From an uncultured Bacteroides sp. (GTDB lineage Bacteria; Bacteroidota; Bacteroidia; Cytophagales; Cyclobacteriaceae), in the NCBI GenBank assembly GCA_902168185.1, contig CABHOV010000073.1:186001-250000 (forward strand): a stretch of 64,000 bases of DNA, written 5' to 3'. The notes under the pieces are model-generated. The model was given only the letters and a program-made list of their open reading frames with translations, had not been told where the DNA came from and did no database searches. Shown here piece after piece: positions 8,361-17,155 of the stretch; within the stretch, counting starts at the first letter, position 1, and each line of letters starts with the position of its first letter. A program made the translations under genes and the position numbers.

Positions 8361-9044
8361 TTAACGATTGCCCGATCGAAACGCTAACGAGAAAACATCG
8401 CCTCGTTCATTCGGAGACACACGAAGTACATCTGCCAACACCAGTAAGATTAGCTTTTTAGAAGCATAAAATTTTTTCAGTCCGCTGATCTCCATGAATT
8501 TTTTTAATGTGATCGTATTGTTCACATCGAGATATTGCATGAGAAGATGTTCATATTCTCCATAGCTGAACTTGATGTCTTTTTTATACTGAGAACGCTT
8601 GGCGATTTCTCTTACTTCACGACTTGCCTTAATACTTTTGTCATCAACGCGAACAAAGAACTCTTTCGACTGATCAGCGTGAAGTATATAGTGCGGCTTT
8701 TTGTTGCTCTCCATAATCTCATACTGAATAACCGTTCGTCCGTTGCTTACCTGGATATATATCTCCTCGTATGCAAGAGGAGGCTTGCACATCTTTAGCG
8801 CCTGCTTGATAACATGCGATTCGTCTTCAGGATGTTTCAAGCCTGGAATGCTTAGATCATCGCCAATACCGATTAACAAAATTCCACCTTTTGTATTCGC
8901 GAAGGCAATCATCTCACGAATGATTTTTTCAGGGAACGCAGCCTTGCGCTTGAATTCAAGTGTCAGTCCTTCGCCATTTGCAACAAGCTTCTTGAGCTTC
9001 TGTACTTGTTGTAAATTAAAGGTAACTGATTCCTGAGGTTTCAT
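8361..9044 (-). CDS. AlbA_2 (Schlafen-like) domain protein
   Basis: A 227-residue cytoplasmic protein. Residues about 25-150 match the AlbA_2 / divergent AAA-4 fold: LTLEFKRK, IREMIAFANTKGGILLIGIGDD, then a SHVIKQALKMCKPPL helix and the strand VIQYEIMES with the YFVR-like EFFVRVDDKSIKA. The C-terminal 70 residues (YEHLLMQYLDVNNTITLKKFMEIS) look like a winged helix. Family members are often DNA- or nucleotide-binding regulators, and some Schlafen-like ones are nucleases; no nuclease triad can be assigned with confidence here. It lies between two minus-strand units, with gaps over 200 nt on each side, so it is probably transcribed alone. Confidence 0.75.
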   Translation of the reverse strand: MKPQESVTFNLQQVQKLKKLVANGEGLTLEFKRKAAFPEKIIREMIAFANTKGGILLIGIGDDLSIPGLKHPEDESHVIKQALKMCKPPLAYEEIYIQVSNGRTVIQYEIMESNKKPHYILHADQSKEFFVRVDDKSIKASREVREIAKRSQYKKDIKFSYGEYEHLLMQYLDVNNTITLKKFMEISGLKKFYASKKLILLVLADVLRVSPNERGDVFSLAFRSGNR

Positions 9045-9189
9045 AGTAGAAGAGGATACTTAAAGCCCGGTGCTTAAAGTTTGAAATTTCAAATGAAAAG
9101 CTATGATGATATCGGTAAAATGTATGCCAGCAGGCAGAACGGTTTGTTATGATTTGCAGTGTGGCCAAATTACGTTAGGTCAGATATAC

Positions 9190-9231
9190 ATATACCTGCC
9201 GTCATTCCTCATGCAATAACGACAGGTATAT
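9190..9231 (-). terminator. Strand-specific hairpin after the MoxR-like gene
   Basis: A 17-bp stem (9190-9206 with 9215-9231) around an 8-nt loop, 37 nt past the stop codon at 9269. On the plus strand two positions are C-A mismatches; in the minus-strand RNA the same positions become U-G wobbles. That asymmetry says the structure is kept as minus-strand RNA, as expected for the end of this transcript. Confidence 0.6.
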
Positions 9232-9268
9232 AGGATGCTTATTCTTAGCAAACTAACTTTGAGCTTAT

Positions 9269-10783
9269 CTAAAATTTTCCGCCTGCGATCTCATCATCGT
9301 CATCCTCTTCTTCTCCAGGACGCGGCAGTGTAAACATACTGCTGAGCAAATCTTTGAATTGCAGACCCGCTGTTAGATTATGTTTACTGATCAAACTATA
9401 TTCTGCGAGACCATGTAGTGCGAATTCCATCATGAACAGTTTCGTTGCCTGGTCTTTGTTCTTGTGGAATTCGTTAATGAGTTCACTCAAGCCCGGTATA
9501 GCTTTCAATGCTTTTTCAAATTCTGCCTGCGGCATAGTATGAAGCAGGTCAACGGTATTCCCTTCTCCAAACCAGTCGGATACTTTTTTATACGGACTCT
9601 TCTCTTTTTGTTTCCTGAATTTATCAGGATCCGGAAAGTAATGTATAAACTGCGTACGCAGTGCTTTACCGATCAGGTTCTGTGCTACGATGCCTGGACC
9701 TTCCTGTTCACCTTCATATACCAGTTCGACTTTTCCGGTTATAGCTGGCACTACACCAATAAAATCAGCGATCCGTATATCGGTATTTTTCTCCCCATTA
9801 ATAATACTCCTTCGTTCAGCAGCAGCGACTAAATTTTCATATGCTGAAATGGTAAGACGCGCTGATACACCGCTCTTCGCATCTACATATTCACTTTTGC
9901 GTGCCTCGAATGCAATTTGCTCAACCAGGTCTTTTGCAATTTCATTTACAGATACTGCAGCACGCTGTGCTTGTTTAAGACGCGCTTCTTGTTGCGTAAT
10001 GCGTTTACCTATATCTAATGTCTTCGGATAGTGCGTAATGATCTGGCTGTCGATTCTGTCTTTCAATGGCGTAACTATACTTCCGCGATTGGTATAGTCT
10101 TCCGGATTTGCTGTAAAGACAAATTGTATATCCAGTGGCATTCTGATTTTGAAACCACGAATTTGAATGTCACCCTCTTGTAATATGTTAAAAAGTGCAA
10201 CCTGTATTCTGGCTTGCAGATCGGGTAATTCATTGATTACAAAAATGCTTCTGTTAGAACGGGGAATTAACCCGAAGTGAATCACGCGCTCATCGGAATA
10301 TGGGAGCTTTAGCGTTGCTGCTTTTATAGGATCTACATCACCGATAAGATCTGCTATAGATACATCGGGTGTTGCCAGCTTTTCAGAGTAGCGTTCATCG
10401 CGATGCAACCATGCAATGGGTGTAGCATCTCCCAATTCCTGTACTGTATCTTTTCCGTAACGGGATATAGGATTGAATGGATCATCGTTTAACTCCGAGC
10501 CTGCAATGAAAGGTATATATTCATCGAGTAACTTTACCATCAGTCGCGCCAACCTTGTTTTGGCTTGCCCACGTAAACCCAGCAGGTTTACATCGTGGCC
10601 CGCGAGTACAGCTCTTTCAAGATCTGGTATTACGGTTTCTTCGTAGCCCCATATACCTTCAAATACAGTTTCCTTGCGACTAAGTCGTTGTATCAGATTT
10701 TCGCGAAGCTCTTCTTTTATTGATCGCGGTGTATATCCTGCCGTTTTTAATTCTCCTAGGGTTTTAATAGATGTATGATGCAT
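9269..10783 (-). CDS. MoxR/magnesium-chelatase-like AAA+ ATPase
   Basis: A 504-residue AAA+ protein. Seen: NLLGLRGQAKTRLARLM (P-loop, about residue 85), IFVINELPDLQARIQVALFNILQEGDIQIRGF (Walker B and the helix-2 region; the usual DE is NE, which I believe is normal for this subgroup), and FTANPEDYTNRGSIVTPLKDRID (sensor 1). The C-terminus carries an acidic tail (GEEEDDDDEIAGG). MoxR-type ATPases act with a VWA protein to load metals or remodel complexes. The VWA partner is the next gene upstream on the same strand, 56 nt away, so the two form an operon. The client is unknown. A role in chelatase chemistry is unlikely without the other tetrapyrrole genes. Confidence 0.85.
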   Translation of the reverse strand: MHHTSIKTLGELKTAGYTPRSIKEELRENLIQRLSRKETVFEGIWGYEETVIPDLERAVLAGHDVNLLGLRGQAKTRLARLMVKLLDEYIPFIAGSELNDDPFNPISRYGKDTVQELGDATPIAWLHRDERYSEKLATPDVSIADLIGDVDPIKAATLKLPYSDERVIHFGLIPRSNRSIFVINELPDLQARIQVALFNILQEGDIQIRGFKIRMPLDIQFVFTANPEDYTNRGSIVTPLKDRIDSQIITHYPKTLDIGKRITQQEARLKQAQRAAVSVNEIAKDLVEQIAFEARKSEYVDAKSGVSARLTISAYENLVAAAERRSIINGEKNTDIRIADFIGVVPAITGKVELVYEGEQEGPGIVAQNLIGKALRTQFIHYFPDPDKFRKQKEKSPYKKVSDWFGEGNTVDLLHTMPQAEFEKALKAIPGLSELINEFHKNKDQATKLFMMEFALHGLAEYSLISKHNLTAGLQFKDLLSSMFTLPRPGEEEDDDDEIAGGKF

Positions 10784-10839
10784 AGCTATAACTATATATA
10801 TTAGTTCTGAAAGTATGAGCCGAAAAAGATCGGCAGTGA

Positions 10840-11937
10840 TTATAAATTCTTGGTTCTGTTTCTTTTGAAATCTTCAAATACAAGATTTCCTAGTCCCTCG
10901 AGACTGCTATAATAAGCGTTGCCATTATTGGCTTTTGTAAAATCGCGCACAAATGATTTCAGGTATGGATCAGTAGCGATCATAAAAGTAGTAACGGGGA
11001 TTTTTAATTTTCGTAACTGTCCTGCAAGATTTAAGGTAGTACTTAAAATTTTCTGATCAAGTCCAAATGCATTTTTATAATACTTGATTCCTTGTTTAAT
11101 GCAGGTCGGTTTACCATCCGTGATCATGAACACCTGTTTGTTGGCATTTTTCCGTCTGCGTAAAATATCCATTGCCAACTCAAGGCCGGCAACCGTATTG
11201 GTGTGATACGGCCCTACTTGAAGATAGGGTAAATCTTTAATTTCTATTTGCCATGCATCATCACCAAACACTAAAATGTCGAGCGTATCTTTTGGATATT
11301 TCTTCGTGATAAGTTCTGCGAGCGCCATAGCTACTTTTTTGGCTGGAGTAATACGATCTTCTCCATATAGTATCATGGAGTGAGATATATCAATCATGAG
11401 TACAGTGGAGGTCTGTGTTTTATATTCACTCTCCATTACCTCAAGATCTTCTTCTGTCATGAAGAAATTATCGAGACCATGATTGATTTGTGCATTACGA
11501 AGGGAGTCCGTTACAGAAATCTGTTCGACCGTATCACCAAACTGATAATCACGTTTCTCTGTGGTCTGTTCATCTCCACGACCGCTATGCGATGTATTAT
11601 GTTCGCCCTGTTTTGTCTTTTTTAGTTTGCCGAAGATCTCTTCGAGAGCCGACTGCCGTAAACTCTGCTCACTTTTGGCTTTGAGCTTAAACTCGCCTTT
11701 GGGGCCTTCATCGGTGATATATCCGTCACGTTTCAGGTCATCAATAAAATCTCCGATACCATATTTATCATTCGTCAGACCATATTGACGGTCTACTTCC
11801 GTGAGCCACTGTAATGCCTCAGAAACGTTTCCTGCCGTGATTAAGATTAGTTGCATGAATATTTTGAGCAACTTTTCGAAATCGCTTTTCGCTTTGTCCT
11901 GAAGTGGTGTGAATTTAGAAAATCTGTATCCGAGCAT
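10840..11937 (-). CDS. VWA-domain partner of the MoxR-like ATPase
   Basis: A 365-residue protein, counting from the ATG at 11937 (a GTG 9 nt further upstream is the alternative). The N-terminal 100 residues are helical. A charged linker follows (KKTKQGEHNTSHSGRGDEQT), then a von Willebrand A domain with a complete MIDAS: TVLMIDISHSM (DxSxS, near residue 183), the Thr region HTNTVAGLELAMDIL, and VFMITDGKP. The CoxE/ChlD-type VWA binds Mg2+ and a client, while the AAA+ partner supplies ATPase force. There is no signal peptide, so the complex is cytoplasmic. First gene of the two-gene operon; its promoter should lie in 11938-12031. Confidence 0.85.
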   Translation of the reverse strand: MLGYRFSKFTPLQDKAKSDFEKLLKIFMQLILITAGNVSEALQWLTEVDRQYGLTNDKYGIGDFIDDLKRDGYITDEGPKGEFKLKAKSEQSLRQSALEEIFGKLKKTKQGEHNTSHSGRGDEQTTEKRDYQFGDTVEQISVTDSLRNAQINHGLDNFFMTEEDLEVMESEYKTQTSTVLMIDISHSMILYGEDRITPAKKVAMALAELITKKYPKDTLDILVFGDDAWQIEIKDLPYLQVGPYHTNTVAGLELAMDILRRRKNANKQVFMITDGKPTCIKQGIKYYKNAFGLDQKILSTTLNLAGQLRKLKIPVTTFMIATDPYLKSFVRDFTKANNGNAYYSSLEGLGNLVFEDFKRNRTKNL

Positions 11938-12031
11938 AGAAATCACTTGTATAACTCTCTAACCATTAATTTCGACTTTCTGTTTCGGCTTCAAAATTTA
12001 ATTTCCGAAAAGATTCTGAGCATGTGTAAGA

Positions 12032-12044
12032 ATTCTGTCAGAAT
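12032..12044. promoter_or_regulatory. Operator-like palindrome between divergent genes
   Basis: ATTCTG-T-CAGAAT, a perfect palindrome with a 1-nt centre, lies 28 nt before the -7 element of the small lipoprotein gene. A further ATTCTG copy sits at 12013-12018. The position between the VWA operon and the lipoprotein gene fits a repressor or activator site, but no cognate regulator is known. Confidence 0.35.
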
Positions 12045-12071
12045 CGGAAAGTGCCGATAAAACGACTATTA

Positions 12072-12079
12072 TATCTTTG
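12072..12079 (+). promoter_or_regulatory. -7 element for the 41-aa lipoprotein
   Basis: TATCTTTG matches TAnnTTTG fully and lies 23 nt before the ATG. No TTTG is found 19-21 nt upstream, so the promoter may depend on an activator, perhaps through the palindrome at 12032. Confidence 0.5.
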
Positions 12080-12102
12080 AATAACAGTTAATCACTAACC
12101 TT

Positions 12103-12228
12103 ATGAAAAAATCTGTAATTGTTATTGCCCTGTTAGCCGTTATTCTTTCTTCCTGCGGATTTCATACCTGCGCTACCTACGCAAAAAATCCTCAGAAAAA
12201 AGAGGTAGTGAAGAAAAACCGAATTTAG
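12103..12228 (+). CDS. 41-residue lipoprotein
   Basis: A short gene: MKKSVIVIALLAVILSSCG, then FHTCATYAKNP, then a lysine-rich tail ending KKNRI. LSSC is a clear lipobox, so the mature peptide would be only about 24 residues anchored by its lipid. I recall similar tiny lipoproteins with an HTCATYAK core in Cytophagales, but the function is unknown. Support comes from the signal sequence, the perfect -7 element and short leader, and a terminator 31 nt after the stop. Two conserved-looking cysteines flank the FHT motif. Confidence 0.7.
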   Translation: MKKSVIVIALLAVILSSCGFHTCATYAKNPQKKEVVKKNRI

Positions 12229-12258
12229 TTCACATAGTCTCATTTACCTAAACAAATA

Positions 12259-12280
12259 AGCCATCCCATTTGGGATGGCT
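12259..12280. terminator. Bidirectional terminator
   Basis: AGCCATCCCA (12259-12268) and TGGGATGGCT (12271-12280) form a 10-bp stem with a TT centre. It is followed by CTATTTTGT on the plus strand and by TTATTTGTTT on the minus strand. It separates the small lipoprotein from the convergent hydroxylase gene. Confidence 0.7.
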
Positions 12281-12306
12281 ACCTATTTTGTACCTGTGCC
12301 TCAAGA

Positions 12307-12930
12307 TCAGGAAGTCTTTTTCTCCCGCATCGTACCATATATATAATCCCAAAGCGGAGAGGACACTCCGAAGATAAACTCTCCATCTTTATAGTGGTGT
12401 ACACTGTGGTTAACCCAGAGAACTTTAAAGAAATTCTTGGGAGGTTGAAACGCGTGCACCATATAGTGAACCGATAAGTATCCCGCGTACCCAACCAGGA
12501 ATCCTGGTAAGAATGCAAATACAAGATCTCCCATTACCAGTCTGAAAAGCAAAAGAAGAATAGTAGCAATCGTTATACTTAACAGTGGCGGCATGGCGAG
12601 TCTGTCTTTATCCTTTGGAAATTCATGATGTACACCATGCATAGTATATTGAAGTTTAACCCTCAACTGCGTGTAGGTGCGCATGTGAAAAATGTGACGG
12701 TGCGTCATATACTCCACCCACGTGAAAGCAATGAGTCCTATAAAAAAGACTCCGGTTGTTGTCATAGGATGAAGTGATGTATGCGTGATACTCCAGTACA
12801 GAAGTATAGATGCATACAAAAAGAAAATAGTCAATGGAATAGAAATGTGTGTTCGTGACAGCTTTTCGAGTATTGGATTTTCAAAAAGCTGTTTGGTTCC
12901 CTTGTTTTTAGGTAGTACGTCTGCCTCCAT
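12307..12930 (-). CDS. Fatty acid hydroxylase / sterol desaturase superfamily membrane protein
   Basis: A 207-residue integral membrane protein, counted from the ATG at 12930 (a TTG at 12942 is weaker). It has about four hydrophobic helices. The di-iron histidine boxes of the superfamily are present: THRHIFH, MHGVHHEFP, HYMVHAF and NHSVHHYKD. Such enzymes oxidise lipids with O2, and short bacterial members of this size resemble fatty acid 2-hydroxylases that modify the amide-linked chain of sphingolipids or ceramides, which many Bacteroidota make. The exact substrate is inferred. The neighbouring bshA gene lies 60 nt upstream on the same strand, so they may be cotranscribed. Confidence 0.85.
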   Translation of the reverse strand: MEADVLPKNKGTKQLFENPILEKLSRTHISIPLTIFFLYASILLYWSITHTSLHPMTTTGVFFIGLIAFTWVEYMTHRHIFHMRTYTQLRVKLQYTMHGVHHEFPKDKDRLAMPPLLSITIATILLLLFRLVMGDLVFAFLPGFLVGYAGYLSVHYMVHAFQPPKNFFKVLWVNHSVHHYKDGEFIFGVSSPLWDYIYGTMREKKTS

Positions 12931-12990
12931 ACCGTAAATCAAACTTTGTGTGAATAAAAAATAATATCCTCATACAAAATTTATTAACGA

Positions 12991-14142
12991 TCACACTGCG
13001 GTTTTTGCTGCCGATTTTACCAGTATTTTTTGATAATAGTTTTCGTACAAGGGCAATATTTTTGTGATATCAAATTCTTGTGCCCGCTTCAAAGCGCTCT
13101 CTTTGAAACGTGGAAGGTTGTTAGGGTCCAATACAAATAGCGATTTTCGTGTCATATCTTCCACATCTCCAACAGCACTCATAAATCCGGTGACACCTTG
13201 AACATTCAATTCAGGTAGCCCTCCCGTGTTGGTAGAAATAACAGGAACTTCACATGCCATGGCTTCAAGAGCGGCCAAGCCGAAGCTTTCTTTTTCAGAA
13301 GGCATGATGAAAAGATCGGCTACCGAAAGCACTTCTTCTACTGCTTCAAGCTTTCCAAGGAAACGTATATCATCGCAGATGCCAAGTTCACGACACATTT
13401 TTTCCGCGTGGTTCCGTTCAGGCCCATCACCAATCATTAACAACTTCGCAGGAATCTCTCTGCGAACATTCGCGAAGACCTGTATAACATCGGGTATACG
13501 TTTCACTTTCCGGAAGTTAGAAGTGTGAACGATAAGCGATTCTCCATTCGGACAAATTGCTTTTTTGAAATGATCTTTCTTTTGCTTCTTGAATTTTTCA
13601 AGATCAATAAAGTTAGGGATCACCTCTATATCATTCAGTATTTTGAAATAATCAAAGGTCTCCCGCTTTAAATCTTCCGACACAGCCGTAACTCCATCAG
13701 ATTGATTTATACTAAAGGTAACAACTGGTTCATACGATGGATCTCTACCCACAAGCGTAATGTCTGTACCGTGCAGCGTTGTTACTACTGGAATATAAAT
13801 TCCCTGTGAACGCAAAATCTGTTTTGCCATATAGGCAGCCGAAGCATGTGGTATAGCATAGTGTACATGGAGCAGATCCAGCTTTTCATTTTTTACTACG
13901 CTCACCATTTTACTGGCGAGTGCTAATTCGTAGGGTTGAAATTCAAACAGTGGATACGACCGGAAGTCAACTTCGTGATAGTAAAGGTTTTCATTCAGGA
14001 AATCCAACCGTGTTGGCTGAGAGTATGTTATGAAGTGAACTTTGTGACCTTCCTGGGCAAGCGCTTTTCCAAGTTCCGTAGCGACTACACCGCTTCCTCC
14101 GAAGGTAGGGTAGCATACAATGCCAATTTTAATTTGTTCCAC
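12991..14142 (-). CDS. bshA: N-acetyl-alpha-D-glucosaminyl L-malate synthase BshA
   Basis: A GT4-family glycosyltransferase that joins UDP-GlcNAc and L-malate, the first step of bacillithiol synthesis. The 383 residues carry the BshA N-terminus KIGIVCYPTFGGSGVVATELGKALA, the HVHYAIPHASAAYMAKQIL segment, TLHGTDITLVGRDPSY, and the nucleotide-sugar site SEKESFGLAALEAMACEVPVI with the E(x7)E spacing. BshB and BshC are not in this window. Bacillithiol is the main low-molecular thiol of many Bacteroidota, so this fits the host. It is probably first in a short unit with the hydroxylase downstream. Confidence 0.95.
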   Translation of the reverse strand: MEQIKIGIVCYPTFGGSGVVATELGKALAQEGHKVHFITYSQPTRLDFLNENLYYHEVDFRSYPLFEFQPYELALASKMVSVVKNEKLDLLHVHYAIPHASAAYMAKQILRSQGIYIPVVTTLHGTDITLVGRDPSYEPVVTFSINQSDGVTAVSEDLKRETFDYFKILNDIEVIPNFIDLEKFKKQKKDHFKKAICPNGESLIVHTSNFRKVKRIPDVIQVFANVRREIPAKLLMIGDGPERNHAEKMCRELGICDDIRFLGKLEAVEEVLSVADLFIMPSEKESFGLAALEAMACEVPVISTNTGGLPELNVQGVTGFMSAVGDVEDMTRKSLFVLDPNNLPRFKESALKRAQEFDITKILPLYENYYQKILVKSAAKTAV

Positions 14143-14210
14143 TGGTGGTTGGTTTTGTTACATGCATAAACCCGATTCACATTCCGTAAGTTTCGTTACG
14201 TTTTGTTAAT

Positions 14211-17102
14211 TTATTGTGAATGGGTACAATAATCAAAGATGGACTGATAAATGACATCTTGTATGCGTGAACGGATGTTGGCGCTATTTAGCCGGGTGCT
14301 CCGGTCGGGATATACTCTATTGGATAAGAAGATATATACAAGGTTGAATTCCGGATCAATCCACATACACGTTCCCGTGAATCCGGTATGACCGAAGGTA
14401 AGGGGTGATGCCATCAAAGATGTTGGGCTGTTCCATTCACTTTGTACAGGCCTGTCCCAACCGATGGCTCTTCTACCTTTATATATTTTAGTAGAAAAAA
14501 ACCGTACGGTTTCGGGTTTGTAGTATTGATAGCCACCATAATACCCTTCTTGCAAAAGCATTTGTCCGAGCTTGGCGAGATCTATAGCATTGCTGAACAA
14601 CCCGGCATGTCCGCTTACACCGCCCATCATAGCGGCTCGTTCATCGTGCACCGTTCCGATGATCATTTTTTTCCTATATATCTTATCGAACTCTGTAGGC
14701 GCAATAGTTTGCGTTGAAAAATTATCCAGCGGATTAAATCGGGTGGTATAGGCTCCTAACGGCTCATAGAAATTTTGTGCGAGGAAATCATCCAGCGGTT
14801 GATTCAATACTTTCTCAGCTATATGCTGCATGATCATTAATCCAAGGTCGCTATAACGGTACGGGTATGGGGTACGAGGAGGTTTGTCGGCCATCTTCGA
14901 TTGAATTATCCACGACCATACCGAATCTTTCATAGCTTGAGAACCATATAGACCAGGTGCCACAGGAAACGGATGTATAGCATCGCGTTTACGACTATAA
15001 AACTGCGGAAGGAACGTGGTGTCTTTCATCGTTTGTGGCCAGAGCGGAATGAAAGGTGCCAGCCCCGACTGGTGCGTAAGCATATCGATGATGGTTATAT
15101 CTTTCTTATTGCTGTTACGAAGTTCAGGTAAATAGACGGATGCTTTTTTGTTGATGTCGATTAAGCCTTTCTCATACATAAACATCGTGGCCTGTAAGGT
15201 GGCTGATACTTTTGTGAGCGAGGCGAGGTCATATATAGTCTGCTCTGTTACCGGTGAGCGTTTATCATACGTGAGGTATCCAAACGATTTATCGTAGACC
15301 ACTTTTCCGTTGCGTGCCACCAGCACCTGACATCCGGGTGTCGCCATATTTTTAATCGCTTCTTTTGCTATACTATCTATCTTGCAGAGCAGGCGGCTGT
15401 CCATACCTGCGTCTTCTGGTATAGAATACGTCAATCTGCTAATTTGTGGTGTAGCGCTACCTGCTCCGGTCTGCAACTGATCACTAATCTTCATAGGCAA
15501 AATAGCATCTGCCGGAAGCGCCCCGAAAACAATCTGTGGCATTGCCTCCAGCATTTCCGGAGTATTGGTATAGGCTGTAACAACCGTAGGGTATTGTGCC
15601 GCTATTCTTAAAAATTCTTCATTGCCAAAATCACACAAAACCACTTCGTGCTTTTTCAAGAGCTCCAATAATTTTTGTAATACGGTGAGCCTTTCAAGTG
15701 TAGCCTGTGGATATATACCAATAATGAAAGTAAGGCGTTGTGATGTCGCGGCAAGTCTGGTGAGTTCGTTCAAATCGTGTAATGTAAAACGATCTGCATG
15801 TGTATACCGCGAGAGGTAATGAAGGAATACATCCGGCTTCTGTGTAGTGTCACTGGTTATATAGACGAATCGCTTGTTGTCAAGTATAGATACCGGCAAT
15901 ACGTTGTTGCTATTCTTAAGAACGGTAATGGCAGCTTCCTGAAGTTTTTTGTTTAATAACTGTGCCTGAGGAGAATTCAATCGCAGTAAAAGATTGTCTG
16001 TGTCAATCGTTGCCTTTTGGGATAACCCGGCATCATACTTCGCGGCCAGAATTTTCTTTACGCTATTGTCGAGCTGCGCTTCCAGCTGTTTATCTCTACG
16101 CACTTGTCTTCTGATCTTACGAATGGCAATGTTGATGTCTTCCGGATATAGTATAATATCGTTGCCCGCTTGCAGTGCATATACGGAAGGGAGACCTTCG
16201 CTGTTTTTTTCGTTGATAGGAGGGATGTTTCGCAGATCAGCAAAAGCAAGCCCCTGATAATTCATGTTCTGCTTCACCCACTTGCCAATAAAAAGCGATG
16301 AAAGCATTTGCGATGAGAAATTATTTTTACGCGCCAGGTTCATGTTGGTATAGAACAAAGGCAGTTCTTTATTGCCGGGTATAAATCCCGTAAGGCCATT
16401 CTCAAAAAGTCTTCTGAAAGTATATACCTGTGCAGTATCAATGGTAGGTACAATAACCGGCCAGTCTTTTTGAACATCCGATACAGTTATACTTTGAACC
16501 GGAAAATTCTTCACGCAGGTCAGCACATGCTGGTCGGTCATACCCTTCATGAAGGCAATAGCTTTTCCGGTGATCCGATATTTATTTTCTCCAAAAGATT
16601 GATACCGAAGCGTTGGTGATGAATTCAGTTCTACCGTAGATGCAAAGTTCAGATTTACACCCACCATCTTAAGTTGAAGCGCTATACTTTTACCAAGCTC
16701 ATAGAGTAATGAGTCGTTACGAATAGCTCCCAATACCAGTGGTGATGGATAGGCAACTGTACTATCAATACTCATCCCTAAACCACCCTCGGCATCATGG
16801 GAAACCAGCAACGGAATATCAGAGTCATCCTGGAATTCACGAACAAGTTTTGCGAGACCTATAGGATTACCACCTGTTAAAATCAAACCACCGACTTGTT
16901 CATTTTTTATTTTTGCACGGATCGCGCTCATCGATGCCGCGTCATTCTGCACAGGCACCTGTATCATAAACAACTGACCAATTTTTCGATTGGTATTCAA
17001 TGAATTAAAGACACTATCCACCCATGCTTCTTTTTTAAGCTGAGCGAATACAGGAACCATACAACATATAAAAACAAACAGACTGAAGGTCTTCTTAATC
17101 AT
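14211..17102 (-). CDS. GH3 (NagZ-like, motif degraded) fused to a serine beta-lactamase-type hydrolase
   Basis: 963 residues with a signal peptide (MIKKTFSLFVFICCMVPVFA). Residues about 30-360 are a GH3 N-terminal barrel: IGQLFMIQVP, LLVSHDAEGGLG, and FADLRNIPP at the usual nucleophile strand (Asp289 kept). The KHFPGHG..DSH acid/base loop of NagZ is not recognisable: at 195-205 the sequence reads TCVKNFPVQSI. Residues about 360-550 are a linker domain. Residues 560-960 form a beta-lactamase/esterase-type domain with all three motifs: SLTK (628-631), YSD (750-752) and HTG (905-907). Such fusions occur in Bacteroidota and should act on peptidoglycan fragments outside the inner membrane. Here the hydrolase half looks active and the GH3 half probably not. 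Confidence 0.88.
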   Translation of the reverse strand: MIKKTFSLFVFICCMVPVFAQLKKEAWVDSVFNSLNTNRKIGQLFMIQVPVQNDAASMSAIRAKIKNEQVGGLILTGGNPIGLAKLVREFQDDSDIPLLVSHDAEGGLGMSIDSTVAYPSPLVLGAIRNDSLLYELGKSIALQLKMVGVNLNFASTVELNSSPTLRYQSFGENKYRITGKAIAFMKGMTDQHVLTCVKNFPVQSITVSDVQKDWPVIVPTIDTAQVYTFRRLFENGLTGFIPGNKELPLFYTNMNLARKNNFSSQMLSSLFIGKWVKQNMNYQGLAFADLRNIPPINEKNSEGLPSVYALQAGNDIILYPEDINIAIRKIRRQVRRDKQLEAQLDNSVKKILAAKYDAGLSQKATIDTDNLLLRLNSPQAQLLNKKLQEAAITVLKNSNNVLPVSILDNKRFVYITSDTTQKPDVFLHYLSRYTHADRFTLHDLNELTRLAATSQRLTFIIGIYPQATLERLTVLQKLLELLKKHEVVLCDFGNEEFLRIAAQYPTVVTAYTNTPEMLEAMPQIVFGALPADAILPMKISDQLQTGAGSATPQISRLTYSIPEDAGMDSRLLCKIDSIAKEAIKNMATPGCQVLVARNGKVVYDKSFGYLTYDKRSPVTEQTIYDLASLTKVSATLQATMFMYEKGLIDINKKASVYLPELRNSNKKDITIIDMLTHQSGLAPFIPLWPQTMKDTTFLPQFYSRKRDAIHPFPVAPGLYGSQAMKDSVWSWIIQSKMADKPPRTPYPYRYSDLGLMIMQHIAEKVLNQPLDDFLAQNFYEPLGAYTTRFNPLDNFSTQTIAPTEFDKIYRKKMIIGTVHDERAAMMGGVSGHAGLFSNAIDLAKLGQMLLQEGYYGGYQYYKPETVRFFSTKIYKGRRAIGWDRPVQSEWNSPTSLMASPLTFGHTGFTGTCMWIDPEFNLVYIFLSNRVYPDRSTRLNSANIRSRIQDVIYQSIFDYCTHSQ

Positions 17103-17155
17103 CCGGTAATTAAAGTTTAAAAAATGAACGATTGCGCCAACTTTAATGAGCGAAG

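Noticed and set aside
9269-11937. Reading the MoxR/VWA pair as a magnesium chelatase
   Set aside because: No large ChlH-type subunit or tetrapyrrole gene is in view, and the VWA protein lacks an AAA-like N-terminal domain, so a general MoxR/VWA remodelling pair is more likely.
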